NCBI GenBank assembly: GCA_947630025.1
Contig: CANRFZ010000005.1
Location: 1-64,000, forward strand
DNA from: an uncultured Lachnospiraceae bacterium
GTDB taxonomy: Bacteria > Bacillota > Clostridia > Lachnospirales > Lachnospiraceae
DNA: 64,000 bases
Reading direction: 5' to 3'
Below are positions 1-8,860 of this stretch, piece after piece. Position 1 is the first letter of the stretch. Each line of letters opens with the position of its first letter. The translations under genes were made by a program, and so were the position numbers. The notes under the pieces are model-generated. The model saw only the letters and a list, made by a program, of their open reading frames with translations, made no database searches and was not told where the DNA came from.

Positions 1-259
1 TATTATATTCTGCCTCAGGAGTTTTTACAATGGTTTTTCGTGCATTTTTTGCCAATCTTTCCTCTCTTTCCGCATGGAAAACGAGATATTGGCTAACCGT
101 GAGGAATGTCTGTACCGTTATCTCCGGAAATGCAGACAATGTGCGGCACAACGCATCTGCTTTTCCATGCTCTGCTATACTGTTGTCTGCTTCTTTCGTT
201 GGGATACTTACTCTGAAAGCGAGAACTATCCATGTGCCAAAAGATTTCCGGCAGCAAGA
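1..259 (-). pseudogene. Possible remnant of a gene running off the left edge
   Basis: A minus-strand frame is open from a TGA at 260-262 to the window edge and reads like protein (for example FLTVSQYLVFHAEREERLAK). It has no usable ATG. Just upstream, another frame (LNRKPLAIPECICYSVAIG) reads like a continuation that would need a frameshift near 250. A Shine-Dalgarno-like AGGAAC followed by ATG lies upstream near 325-340 but runs into a stop after five codons. I do not recognise the family. It is either a frameshifted remnant or a coincidence, and the rest lies outside the window. Confidence 0.25.
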
Positions 260-391
260 TCACTGCCGATAGCAACACTATAACAGATGCACTCAGGAAT
301 TGCAAGCGGTTTACGGTTCAAAAATCATTTTGTTCCTGATATAAAGTATGAAATTGTCAAGGTGCGATACTTAATACAATCTTGATTATTT

Positions 392-1609
392 TTAAACAAC
401 CACCCTGCTCATTTGCCTGATGATATCATAACCATCCCAGTAAACACCGATATTTAATGCCTGTCCTATGGAAACAATCCGGTCAATTCCTTTTAGGCCA
501 TTTTCAATTACAAATTTTTGCAGTCTTTCTTTGTCAATCCCATAATATACACAGGTTTGCACTGTATTCGTAATCCTTCCGGCCAATTCGTCCATGCTTT
601 CCGCCGTATACTGAAAAAACAGGCCGAATTTGCCTCGGAGCAATGAGATATCTTTCGGCAATTTATTCATATCCATAACATACAACAAATTTTCATAACG
701 CCATATACCGGTTATATTATCCATTGTTGCCGCCAGCTCGCACATCTGCACATATTTATCGCATACCTTAATTTCTGCCAAGTCATATTTCTTAGCGTTT
801 TCAAAAACTGCTTTCCAAAAACGCTCTTGTCCGGCTTTTGCAGTGTCTTTATCCTGCGTCAGCCAAACCACCAAATGCGGAGTCGAACAGGCGTTTTGAT
901 CCATTAAATATGTATCGTTATAAAATTGTCCCGCCAGTCTCTCTAATCTCGCTTCATCGCATAAAAGTAATTCTTGCGGATCAATCACGGCAAACGAGTA
1001 ACGATCCGCAAAAGTAAGTTCAATGCCTCGCGGTGGAATAGGCGACTTACGTATCTCATCGATAGTTCTGTTACCGCCCCATATGACCCTGATATCTGCT
1101 CTCGCGGAAAAGTCGTCATTGACTGCACGCTCATGTCCATACATGACAATCGCTGTCATCCGCCGGACATTTTCATACTGACCGCTTGAAAACATATCCT
1201 CCATACAACGGCATACTACTCTGACTTGTTCAAAATCTTTTGAAGATGCTCGAACAACATTCGCATTACCTGCCAGAAGTCCAAACACGTATGTGTAAAG
1301 ACAGTTGATCGGGACATTGGAAGGCGCGATATGAAATGCCAGACCGCGTCCTATATGTACCCTTGCATCTTCAAATTCCGCCTTCATACGATTCAAATTC
1401 GCCCTTCTGCAGAAAAAAGCAAATGAAGCAATATCGGGCCATGCAAGCGCCTCCCGATTGTTCCTGAGGCGAACCGACAGATCATCCAAAAATGTGCAGA
1501 CTCTTGCATCATATGGCGGCAGAGGATGTACCTCTTTTATCGGTTCGCCCGCCAAGTATATCACGTCATCTCTGTTCATATGTATCACTGCATCCTCGCA
1601 CTTCCGCAT
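392..1609 (-). CDS. LuxC-like acyl-CoA/acyl-protein reductase (fatty aldehyde forming)
   Basis: The product is about 405 residues and resembles the LuxC reductase family, which reduces an activated acyl group to an aldehyde with NADPH. The family signature near the middle (HIAPSNVPINCLYTYVFGLL) and the catalytic-cysteine segment (LMDQNACSTPHLV) are both visible. It is the last gene of the long minus-strand operon and overlaps the 3' end of the LuxE-like gene, which in lux systems supplies its acyl substrate. The start is uncertain: ATG at 1609 is preferred, a longer frame begins at 1666, and another ATG lies at 1579. The context (ACPs, AMP ligase, dehydratases) suggests a dedicated acyl or acid substrate rather than bioluminescence. 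Confidence 0.8.
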   Translation of the reverse strand: MRKCEDAVIHMNRDDVIYLAGEPIKEVHPLPPYDARVCTFLDDLSVRLRNNREALAWPDIASFAFFCRRANLNRMKAEFEDARVHIGRGLAFHIAPSNVPINCLYTYVFGLLAGNANVVRASSKDFEQVRVVCRCMEDMFSSGQYENVRRMTAIVMYGHERAVNDDFSARADIRVIWGGNRTIDEIRKSPIPPRGIELTFADRYSFAVIDPQELLLCDEARLERLAGQFYNDTYLMDQNACSTPHLVVWLTQDKDTAKAGQERFWKAVFENAKKYDLAEIKVCDKYVQMCELAATMDNITGIWRYENLLYVMDMNKLPKDISLLRGKFGLFFQYTAESMDELAGRITNTVQTCVYYGIDKERLQKFVIENGLKGIDRIVSIGQALNIGVYWDGYDIIRQMSRVVV

Positions 1610-2651
1610 TTTTAATCCGACCCAAAATCTTAAAATATTTCCCTTTTCTCCCACAGGGACAGTCATCGACTCCCAAAATTACCCCTCTATCCTCTGTAAG
1701 CAGCGAATGCCCCGGATAAGACTCCGGAATAGAAGAAACCACCTGCACGATCCCACTCTCACCGATTTCGCACTCTCGAAAATCGCTCATCCTTCGTATG
1801 AAGATATCCGAAAAAATGCTGGCGTGCAGATGTCCGTGCTCACATTCCATATAAATACAACCGGTCTGCTCCACCATTCCGTAATAATCATGAATTCTCC
1901 TGATTCCACAAACTTCCGCAAGTTTATTGCGAAACTCTTTCGGACTTACGGCTTCATTCTGAAGTTTTTTCCATCCGCCGCCATGAATGAGAATTCCATT
2001 AGAAAGATCAAAGCACTTTCCAGCTTTTTTCAATCGCAGTAATTCCTGATAAAAGAATTGCCAGATCATAAACGTAAAACCAAAAAAAAGAATCGACCGG
2101 CCTGCGTTTTTTTCCAAAAAATCTGCGACGCTATCCTCATCCAAGCTCATATCGTCATGAAAAGCGTATATTTTCTTCGCTCCAAATATAGAAAAACCCA
2201 GTATTCCGGCTCCTCTTGCCGAAAACATATCACGGTTTTTCAACACTGAAGGACAATCCAGTATAATCATTGGCATCCGGCTATTTCCCGTAAAGTCAGA
2301 AACGATCTTGACCATAGCCTTTTGCTGATTGGACGCCGTAGTTCTGTCAAGATATATCTTAGATACCGCCTGCCCGGATGTGCCGGAAGAAGTCATAGTT
2401 TTGACCACATCGCCCTCAGGAATGCTTCTCAATGTGAGATCCTTGAACATCCTAACCGGAAGGAAAGGAATATCTCCGATGTACTTTGCTTTCTCCTCAT
2501 CATAAGAAATCGCATTCAAAAAATGGGAATATTCCACGCATCGCTCTCTGTGATGCTCAGTCAATTCCTTTAATCGAGCCATCAATAACAGATTTTTTTC
2601 CTTTTGAGCCAATGAATAAGGCGGTATTTGCATAAATTCTTCAAACATCAT
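1566..2651 (-). CDS. LuxE-like acyl-protein synthetase
   Basis: The 361-residue product belongs to the LuxE acyl-protein synthetase family of adenylating enzymes. It has the nucleotide-binding motif SSGTSG near residue 88, the YGMVEQTG motif near residue 258 and the typical C-terminal GRIKNAEVRGCSD. LuxE activates a carboxylate as acyl-AMP and hands it to LuxC as a thioester, and the two genes overlap here by about 40 bases. The start at 2651 follows GGAGG with good spacing; a second ATG follows immediately. A cysteine pair near the end (CPCGRKG) is visible. The substrate is unknown. Similar LuxE/LuxC pairs occur in some polysaccharide loci, where they make unusual acyl or sugar groups. Confidence 0.8.
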   Translation of the reverse strand: MMFEEFMQIPPYSLAQKEKNLLLMARLKELTEHHRERCVEYSHFLNAISYDEEKAKYIGDIPFLPVRMFKDLTLRSIPEGDVVKTMTSSGTSGQAVSKIYLDRTTASNQQKAMVKIVSDFTGNSRMPMIILDCPSVLKNRDMFSARGAGILGFSIFGAKKIYAFHDDMSLDEDSVADFLEKNAGRSILFFGFTFMIWQFFYQELLRLKKAGKCFDLSNGILIHGGGWKKLQNEAVSPKEFRNKLAEVCGIRRIHDYYGMVEQTGCIYMECEHGHLHASIFSDIFIRRMSDFRECEIGESGIVQVVSSIPESYPGHSLLTEDRGVILGVDDCPCGRKGKYFKILGRIKNAEVRGCSDTYEQR

Positions 2652-2683
2652 ATCGCCCTGCCTCCTCGTAATCGTATTTGGCT

Positions 2684-4096
2684 TTACATATAATGCTTTT
2701 CCAGTTCCCCGTAAAGCGTTTTGCCTGCATCGTTTTTCGGGATTTTATCCATGACAACCACCTTAAATGCTGCGGGGTTCAAGCCGGTTTTCGACGCGAT
2801 AAATTCTTTAACCGCATCCGCTACGGCATTATCCGTAACGAATAAATACATATGGTCATCCACTCCGGCGCTGGCACAGTCCAAGCCGTTGAACTGCCCC
2901 TTTATAAGTTGATCCACTTCATCCAGATTGACGCGATTGCCATATATCTTCAAAAAGCGTTTTTTCCTGCCAGCGATATAGAAATAACCGTCCGCATCAA
3001 ACTGTGCCATGTCTCCCGTCTCCAGAATCCCGTGGCGCTCATCTCCCTTGGCCAGATCCTCGCCGCATTCCGCATAGCCGAGCGTAACATTGGGACCTTC
3101 ATAAACAAGTTCACCCGTTATCAGAGGTTTCTCAACAGTTTCTCCATTTTCGTCTATCAGGCGAAATTTCCCGCCCGGGATGGCTATCCCCATAGATCCG
3201 CATTTCTCTATAGCCTTATCTGCCGGAAGATACCCCATCCTTGCCGTCGCCTCACACTGTCCGTACATGACCACGAACTTAGTCCCTTTCTCAGCCGCAT
3301 ATTCCGCGTATTTTTTATGTAGTTCTACAGTAAGTTTGCCGCCGGCCTGCGTCATCGTATGAAGACTCGGAAGATCCATACGAAAGAACCGGAGCCGTTC
3401 CAACATTTCATAAGTATAGGGAACACCGCCAAAGCTGGTCGCCCTCTGTTCCTTGAAAAAGTTCCAAAATTCCCTCTGCATTAATCCTTTATCCGTCACC
3501 AATATCGTCGCCCCTACCAGCAAATGACTGTTAAGGATAGACAAACCATAGGTATAATTCATCGGCAGCGTCGTAATGGGGCGTTCTTCTTCATTCAATT
3601 CCAGATATTCTGCAATAGATTCCGCGTTACTTCGGATGTTTCTGTAACTCTGGCGGACAAATTTAGGGCTGCCTGTCGATCCAGAAGTCGTAAGAAGCAG
3701 CGCCAGCTCCGGAAAAAGAGGGTATTCATTTCCGTAACCGGTTCGCAGCAAGCAGTATCCATATTCACAAAATGCAGACTCCATTCCCTGAAAATGTTCT
3801 CGCTGCCCTATGGGTAACCAGAGATATTTCGGCTTATAAACCGCCAGAAGGTTTTGCAGCAATTCCTGCTCCAATTGAGCGCTTAAAAGCACCGGAACAA
3901 TTCCTGCATTCAAAAAAGAAACATATCCCGCTATCGACCCAAGCGTATTTTCACACAATGCAAATACAAGGCAGCGCTCACCCACGGCTGCGGCAATATG
4001 TTTCCCCATTTCTACTAATTCGCAGTACGTCAGACTGCTGCCATATTCATCCAACAAAGCCATCCTGCTGCTATACTTATCCAAATCCCAAACCAT
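2684..4096 (-). CDS. AMP-dependent acyl/aminoacyl ligase (ANL superfamily)
   Basis: The 470-residue product has the ordered core motifs of adenylate-forming enzymes: TTSGSTGSPK near residue 137, VMYGQCEAT near 275, ETGDMAQFDADGYFYIAGR in the hinge region and the C-terminal catalytic lysine segment IPKNDAGKT. It is shorter at the N terminus than typical acyl-CoA synthetases. An acyl carrier protein gene begins the next transcription unit upstream (4130-4369), so loading of an acid onto that carrier is the likely role. It sits between that carrier and the LuxE-like gene. The ribosome-binding site is mediocre (AAGG close to the ATG). The substrate acid cannot be told from sequence. Confidence 0.8.
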   Translation of the reverse strand: MVWDLDKYSSRMALLDEYGSSLTYCELVEMGKHIAAAVGERCLVFALCENTLGSIAGYVSFLNAGIVPVLLSAQLEQELLQNLLAVYKPKYLWLPIGQREHFQGMESAFCEYGYCLLRTGYGNEYPLFPELALLLTTSGSTGSPKFVRQSYRNIRSNAESIAEYLELNEEERPITTLPMNYTYGLSILNSHLLVGATILVTDKGLMQREFWNFFKEQRATSFGGVPYTYEMLERLRFFRMDLPSLHTMTQAGGKLTVELHKKYAEYAAEKGTKFVVMYGQCEATARMGYLPADKAIEKCGSMGIAIPGGKFRLIDENGETVEKPLITGELVYEGPNVTLGYAECGEDLAKGDERHGILETGDMAQFDADGYFYIAGRKKRFLKIYGNRVNLDEVDQLIKGQFNGLDCASAGVDDHMYLFVTDNAVADAVKEFIASKTGLNPAAFKVVVMDKIPKNDAGKTLYGELEKHYM

Positions 4097-4129
4097 CGCC
4101 TTTTCACCCAGCTCCTTATCCGCTCGATT

Positions 4130-4369
4130 TTAAAATACAATTCCGTAATGTCCTTCCAAAATTTCTTTTCCTTTTTCAAAGGAACTGAAATCAATGATAT
4201 CATCTGTATCCATCATGATATCAAAAGTATCCTCCAAAGCGGCGATAAGTCCCATGTGCCCCACTGAATCCCATTCTTGGATCGCCTGATATTCCAACCC
4301 CTTCGCCCTTTCTTCGTCCACTCCGAATGTTTCTGTAAAAACAGCTAAATACTTTTCTAAATTATTCAT
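4130..4369 (-). CDS. Acyl carrier protein (first of two)
   Basis: This is a 79-residue acidic protein with the phosphopantetheine attachment motif (W)DSVGHM near residue 35. The start is the ATG at 4369, preceded by GGAGG with five-base spacing; an upstream ATG at 4381 lies inside that Shine-Dalgarno region and is less likely. It lies between the NeuB-like and AMP-ligase genes. It is distinct from the second carrier protein at 8861-9082 and is probably charged by the neighbouring ligase. Confidence 0.85.
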   Translation of the reverse strand: MNNLEKYLAVFTETFGVDEERAKGLEYQAIQEWDSVGHMGLIAALEDTFDIMMDTDDIIDFSSFEKGKEILEGHYGIVF

Positions 4370-4386
4370 GATAACCTCCATTTTTT

Positions 4387-5418
4387 TTATTTTAAAGCGG
4401 ACTCCTCTATCATAGTATCCGCTTCAATATCCACCACTGCCGTACGTCCGATCAGCTGATCCAACCTATCCGGCGCAATTCCTGTTCCGGGACGTTTTAC
4501 GTCGAGATCCTCTCTGCGTAAAACTTCCCCTTTGACAATATTTCTTGTCGAGACAACGCTCCGCCTCATAATTTTACGTTGTTCATATTCTTCCGGCAGT
4601 ACAATGCGTTCTTTCGCCCCAAGCGCAAAATGTATCTTTCGGCATACGTTTACCATATCTTTCAAGGCATCCGGTTCCATCGCCATTTGATTGTCCATTC
4701 CGATTTTTCTTGCATCAAGGGTAATATGCTTCTCAATAAGCGCCGCTCCTAACGCGACCGCCGCTATTCCGGCAGCACTTCCGAGCGTGTGATCCGAAAA
4801 ACCAATCGGACATTCCGGGAAACGTTCCCTCAATCCAACAATATTATTAAGATTGATCGTTTCCGCCTCCGCCGGATAAACGGATACGCAGTGCAAAAGA
4901 ATGATCTGGCTGCACCCCGCTTCCGCCAAAATATCCACGGCCCTCTCTATCTCCTCTGTTTCAGCCATGCCGGTTGACAAGACCACCGGTTTACCCTTCC
5001 TCCCTATGTATCTAAGAAAATTCGGATTATTAACCTCCATCGACGATATTTTAATAAAAGGGGCCTGACATTCCTCTGTCAGAAAATCAACTTCTTTTTC
5101 CGAATAAGGCGTAGAAGAAAAACCGATTCCCTTTTCCTTGCAATAATCTGCCATCTCTTTCAACTGCTCAGGGGCAAGAGAAAACTTCTTCACAAACCGC
5201 TCGGCAATCGGATTCTTTTTGTAATAGCTTCTTGAATAGAGTGAACTGGCAGACCACGACTGGAACTTCACGCAATTGCACCCCGCTTCCGTGGCGGCAT
5301 CAATCATCCGACGAGCAATTATCAGATCCCCATTATGGCTACTATTCACTTCGGCAACAAAATACGGAATACCATAATCAGAAATTTCTGTTCCATCATT
5401 TAGTGTAATGTTTCCCAT
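4387..5418 (-). CDS. NeuB-family ulosonic acid synthase with SAF domain
   Basis: The 343-residue product is a full-length NeuB-type enzyme: a TIM barrel followed by a C-terminal SAF (antifreeze-like) domain from about residue 275 (RRSVVSTRNIVKGEVL). Family hallmarks are FVAEVNSSHNGD near the start, LHCVSVYPAE, GFSDHTLG and EKHITLD. The family condenses phosphoenolpyruvate with an aldose to give sialic, legionaminic or pseudaminic acids. The loop after EKHITLD (GMDNQMAMEP) differs from the versions I recall, so the aldehyde acceptor is uncertain. No CMP-sugar synthetase, epimerase or aminotransferase is seen in the window. The start at 5418 follows AAGGTG; an in-frame start at 5451 would overlap the upstream gene. 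Confidence 0.85.
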   Translation of the reverse strand: MGNITLNDGTEISDYGIPYFVAEVNSSHNGDLIIARRMIDAATEAGCNCVKFQSWSASSLYSRSYYKKNPIAERFVKKFSLAPEQLKEMADYCKEKGIGFSSTPYSEKEVDFLTEECQAPFIKISSMEVNNPNFLRYIGRKGKPVVLSTGMAETEEIERAVDILAEAGCSQIILLHCVSVYPAEAETINLNNIVGLRERFPECPIGFSDHTLGSAAGIAAVALGAALIEKHITLDARKIGMDNQMAMEPDALKDMVNVCRKIHFALGAKERIVLPEEYEQRKIMRRSVVSTRNIVKGEVLRREDLDVKRPGTGIAPDRLDQLIGRTAVVDIEADTMIEESALK

Positions 5419-5428
5419 TTTTTCACCT

Positions 5429-7222
5429 TCATTCTTTAATTGGTTCGACAATCATTTCTTCCAAAAAAATATCTCGTTCCAAAAAGGGAGCCAAATCCTC
5501 AATAGGGCGTTTTACAAGCCTGCGTTCCTGATTGATTGCATATGATTCGTGCAGGTACGGCTGATCCCATCTACAAATCACTTCGCATAAGCACGAAGAT
5601 TTCATTTGAAGAACATCCTCCAGCATCGAGTGCAGATTTTCCTCTCCTTCAATCCTTCTGTATGTTATAGAAAAGCATTCCGCAATCTTAGCAAAATCTG
5701 GCGCCGGCACACCGTCAGAAGGGTCGTTTCCGATTGTCCTTTTTCTAAACATATCCTTCTGCCGCTTCCGTATGACCGCATACATATTATTGTTGATTAC
5801 AAATATTTTGGCCGGAATATCGTGCCACCGGATAATCTGCAATTCCTGTATATTCATCATGACAGAACCATCCCCTATCACCGCAACGATATTTTTCCTG
5901 CCTGCATAATACGCACCGACAATCGCCGGAATCGCATACCCCATAGCCCCTTGCGCTGCCGGAAAAAGACAACGCTGACCATTCTTAAAACGTATCACTG
6001 CAGGAATCACCAATTCTTCAAAACCGGCATCCGTAATCACTGTGGCATCATCGCCAAGCATTTCGGAAAGCATATCCGCGAAATGATATAAATCGATCTT
6101 TTTATCCCGATCTCCCCACAGGAATGTTTCTTTAGAAACAGCAAACGCTTCTTTCCAATGAAAGCACTTTTGCGCCCATTCCGTACATTGAATATTTAAA
6201 CGGCATTCGGAAAGATGTTCCATAAAGAATTTAATATCTGCGTTTACAAAATGCCTCATACACACGCCATCCTTTTTGTGTTCCGCTTCATCAATATCCA
6301 CCACCGTTACTTCCGCTTCTCTGGCAAAACGATCTGCCTGTGTGCCAACCGTCTGTGAACATAACTTCGAGCCGAGTACCAGCAGGTAATCGGCATTTTG
6401 TACAGCGAAATTTCCGGCACGACTCCCGCCTAAGCTGCCGACCGCTCCAATAGAAAGCAGATGTCCTGTACCGATAGCGTCGGCTCCTGACGATGAAAAT
6501 ACAACCGGGATGTCATATTTCTCCGAAAAGTCTCTCACAACTTCCTGCGCACCGGCGCTTCGGACGCCACCGCCTACAAAAAGCAAAGGACGTCTCGCTT
6601 CCTCCAGTTTTAAAGCGACCTGTTTTACATCTTCTCCTATATTTGCTCCAACTGAAAAATCTCTGCATATGCTCTGCGGAAACGTTTCCGGCTCCAAGCG
6701 CATATTCTGGACATCTAACGGCACGTCAATCCAGACCGGGCCTTTTCTACCCTCATTCGCTATGTGAATAGCCTTTTCCATCACCGGCACTACATCTTCC
6801 GCCCTTTCCAGCATTGTCGCAAACTTTGTGATTGGCGCTGCCATACTGATAATATCTGCTTCCTGAGAACCATATGTACGGATCTGCAGCCCCGTATGCC
6901 TTGTTGTCTCCCGCAGCATATGTTGTCCGGATATGAAAACACAAGGGAGATTATCCTGCCAAGCACATAATGCAGCCGTAAGTGCATTGGCCGCCGCACA
7001 ACCTGTTGAAACAAGACAGGCTCCCATACTGTCTCGCGCCAGTGCATAAGCAGCCGCCGCATAAGAGACTCCCTGCTCATGATAAAGAGATACTCCCTCC
7101 ATATCAGGATTCTTTGCAACCGCATCCGTCAGATATAAAATTCCCCGACCGGTAACCAGAAAGATTTTGTCAATATTCTCCTGCACCAGCCGTCTGATAA
7201 TGTAATCCGCTACACGCTCCAT
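5429..7222 (-). CDS. Thiamine-diphosphate-dependent carboligase/decarboxylase (acetolactate-synthase-like)
   Basis: The 597-residue product has the three-domain layout of acetohydroxyacid-synthase-like ThDP enzymes. The activating glutamate lies in YHEQGVSYAAAAYALA near residue 48. The ThDP/Mg motif starts at GDGSVMMN and ends at INNN near residue 465. It differs clearly from the housekeeping AHAS at 45.1-46.8 kb. In polysaccharide loci such enzymes (YerE of yersiniose synthesis is the model) join a two-carbon unit from pyruvate to a keto sugar or aldehyde. It sits next to the NeuB-like gene and two genes from an aldehyde-forming pair, so condensation on a pathway aldehyde is plausible but inferred. 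A strong AGGAGAG precedes the ATG. Confidence 0.8.
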   Translation of the reverse strand: MERVADYIIRRLVQENIDKIFLVTGRGILYLTDAVAKNPDMEGVSLYHEQGVSYAAAAYALARDSMGACLVSTGCAAANALTAALCAWQDNLPCVFISGQHMLRETTRHTGLQIRTYGSQEADIISMAAPITKFATMLERAEDVVPVMEKAIHIANEGRKGPVWIDVPLDVQNMRLEPETFPQSICRDFSVGANIGEDVKQVALKLEEARRPLLFVGGGVRSAGAQEVVRDFSEKYDIPVVFSSSGADAIGTGHLLSIGAVGSLGGSRAGNFAVQNADYLLVLGSKLCSQTVGTQADRFAREAEVTVVDIDEAEHKKDGVCMRHFVNADIKFFMEHLSECRLNIQCTEWAQKCFHWKEAFAVSKETFLWGDRDKKIDLYHFADMLSEMLGDDATVITDAGFEELVIPAVIRFKNGQRCLFPAAQGAMGYAIPAIVGAYYAGRKNIVAVIGDGSVMMNIQELQIIRWHDIPAKIFVINNNMYAVIRKRQKDMFRKRTIGNDPSDGVPAPDFAKIAECFSITYRRIEGEENLHSMLEDVLQMKSSCLCEVICRWDQPYLHESYAINQERRLVKRPIEDLAPFLERDIFLEEMIVEPIKE

Positions 7223-7237
7223 GTATGCTCTCCTGAA

Positions 7238-7714
7238 TCAATTTTCGCTTCGGCTATTTTGCTCAAGTATTGATGGAATTCCAATCGTAAAATCCGCTGA
7301 ACATGACGATTGTCCATCCACACTGCCTTCCACTTTCCCATATGCGATCCCATCACGAAACATCTTTAATTCCGCAGACAAATCCAATCGGTCTCCGGGG
7401 ATAATCTTTCTTCTAAACTCGATATGGGTAATCCGCAGGCACGCAGTAGGAATCCGTTCATACCCCGGCAAAGTCAAAAACGTCATCAGTAAAGTTTGCG
7501 ACATGGCCTCCATAAGAATAGAACTGGGAACATTGGGATCATTCTCAAAATGCGCAGGAAAAAACCATTCGTTATAAGTAAAATTCTTATATCCCTTGGC
7601 AGATTTTCCCGGAATGACCTCATCCATAAAATCAAGCATCAGGCACGGATATCCACAATTGTGATAGCGCATAATTTCCTTAATATCCAAGCCTTTTAAA
7701 ATGACATCTTCCAT
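7238..7714 (-). CDS. FabZ-like 3-hydroxyacyl-ACP dehydratase (hotdog fold), copy 3
   Basis: The 158-residue hotdog protein matches FabZ in layout, with the catalytic histidine in HFENDPNVPSSILMEAMSQ and the glutamate fourteen residues later. It shares the segment KGYKNFTYNEWFFPAHF nearly exactly with the copy at 8294-8815, so the two are recent paralogs. The two glycines usually surrounding the active site are altered (PNVPSS instead of P-MPG). GAGG precedes the ATG. It may dehydrate a hydroxyacyl-ACP intermediate or act as a related hotdog enzyme. Confidence 0.8.
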   Translation of the reverse strand: MEDVILKGLDIKEIMRYHNCGYPCLMLDFMDEVIPGKSAKGYKNFTYNEWFFPAHFENDPNVPSSILMEAMSQTLLMTFLTLPGYERIPTACLRITHIEFRRKIIPGDRLDLSAELKMFRDGIAYGKVEGSVDGQSSCSADFTIGIPSILEQNSRSEN

Positions 7715-7724
7715 ATTCTGCGCC

Positions 7725-8198
7725 TCACTTATTTCCCTTTGGACGAAGTTTTTTAAAAATATCCGGTATGATCACAACAGTTTCCAATTCACATACGAGT
7801 TCACCGTCCACATACCCTTTCACTGCACCCTTACAGAGTCCATGCCGAAACGAAAGCACTTCGCTTTCCATATCCAGACGATCTCCGGGGCGCACCTCCC
7901 GGTGAAATGTCCCCATATGTTTATAACTATGAACAACTTTTCCTTCCATGCCATCCAGTGACGTAAGCGCAACCGTCAACATCTGCGCCATCGCCTCGAT
8001 CTGCAGGCATCCCGGCATATTGGGATTCCCCGGGAAATGTATCGGAATCCACCATTCATTGTTTGTCAGATTTTTATAACCCTTTGCATATTTCCCCGGC
8101 ACGACCTCCGTCACTCGATCAATAAGCAAAAACGGATAACGGTTCGGCTGGTATCTCATAAGTTCTACTTCATTCAATGCGAACGCCTCATCCTGCAT
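7725..8198 (-). CDS. FabZ-like 3-hydroxyacyl-ACP dehydratase, copy 2
   Basis: This 157-residue protein is the most canonical of the three hotdog proteins. It contains RYPFLLIDRV near residue 20 and the active-site block HFPGNPNMPGCLQIEAMAQ with histidine and glutamate at the FabZ positions. It starts at 8198 after GGAGGTGGCGAG. The gene follows a 95-base gap, the largest inside this sub-cluster, and is transcribed with the other two hotdog genes. Dehydration of 3-hydroxyacyl-ACP made by the neighbouring KASIII system is the expected role. Confidence 0.85.
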   Translation of the reverse strand: MQDEAFALNEVELMRYQPNRYPFLLIDRVTEVVPGKYAKGYKNLTNNEWWIPIHFPGNPNMPGCLQIEAMAQMLTVALTSLDGMEGKVVHSYKHMGTFHREVRPGDRLDMESEVLSFRHGLCKGAVKGYVDGELVCELETVVIIPDIFKKLRPKGNK

Positions 8199-8293
8199 CT
8201 CGCCACCTCCGTAATAAAAAATCGTAACTGCACAATTTCGCTATCTATCATGTCAAATAGCCTGACGTACGGGAAGATGCAGGTGATAATAGC

Positions 8294-8815
8294 TTATTTT
8301 GTTGTAATACCCCCCCCCGAAACTATTTTCTCCGGATTATTTTTCGGTCTAAATTGAACCATGATTTCAGGTATTGCAATTTCCAATTCTGCGGAGCAGC
8401 AGAAATCACCTTTTACATAACCTCTGGAAATTCCCTTAGCCAATCCGCGTCTGAAGAAAGACAGTTCCGCTTCGATATCCAATCTGTCGCCCGGCACGAT
8501 TTTTTTATGAAAGCGAGCGTCTTTCACAGAAATAAACCCCGTTTTTTTTCCTTTGTTTTCCGGAAATGTGAGGAAAGTCATCAAAAACACCTGCGTCAAT
8601 GTCTCGATCTGCACAAACCCGGGCACATTAGGTTCATCGGCAAAATGCGCAGGGAAAAACCATTCGTTATAAGTAAAATTCTTATATCCCTTGGCATATT
8701 TACCCGGACACGCCTCCGTAATGTAATCTACAAAAAAACATGGATATCGATTTTGCTGGTATTGTTGTATCTCATATGCATCCAATCCCAGCAAAAGGTT
8801 TCCTTCACAAATCAT
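8294..8815 (-). CDS. FabZ-like 3-hydroxyacyl-ACP dehydratase, copy 1, with C-terminal poly-G tract
   Basis: This is a 173-residue hotdog dehydratase. The active-site block is HFADEPNVPGFVQIETLTQ, with histidine and glutamate in place. The start at 8815 has an excellent AAGGAGG at seven bases; a longer frame to 8839 lacks one. A run of nine G on the coding strand (8310-8318) encodes the last glycines. Adding or removing one G replaces the final residues with a tail of about 16-18 other residues before a stop, so slippage would alter the C terminus without destroying the enzyme core. The gene follows the second acyl carrier protein. Confidence 0.85.
   Translation of the reverse strand: MICEGNLLLGLDAYEIQQYQQNRYPCFFVDYITEACPGKYAKGYKNFTYNEWFFPAHFADEPNVPGFVQIETLTQVFLMTFLTFPENKGKKTGFISVKDARFHKKIVPGDRLDIEAELSFFRRGLAKGISRGYVKGDFCCSAELEIAIPEIMVQFRPKNNPEKIVSGGGITTK
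8310..8318 (-). repeat. Poly-G(9) tract in dehydratase gene
   Basis: Nine consecutive C on the plus strand, hence nine G on the coding strand, near the 3' end of the first dehydratase gene. In the sequenced state the frame ends TCG-GGG-GGG-GGT and stops eight codons after the tract begins. It is a candidate slippage site. Confidence 0.9.
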
Positions 8816-8860
8816 AAAGTTCCTCCTTGCGCGCATCACACCATAATGTTCCCTGTGCCG

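Noticed and set aside
392-2651. A bioluminescence (lux) operon
   Set aside because: There is no luciferase (luxAB) or luxD in the window. LuxE/LuxC-like pairs occur in other acyl-activation settings, and here the context is a polysaccharide locus.
4387-5418. A full sialic or legionaminic acid pathway
   Set aside because: Only the NeuB-type enzyme is present. No CMP-sugar synthetase, epimerase, aminotransferase or N-acetyltransferase is visible in the window.
8541-8549. Poly-T(8) in the dehydratase gene as another slippage site
   Set aside because: A/T runs of this length are common in AT-rich DNA, unlike G runs of 8 or more, so it carries little weight.
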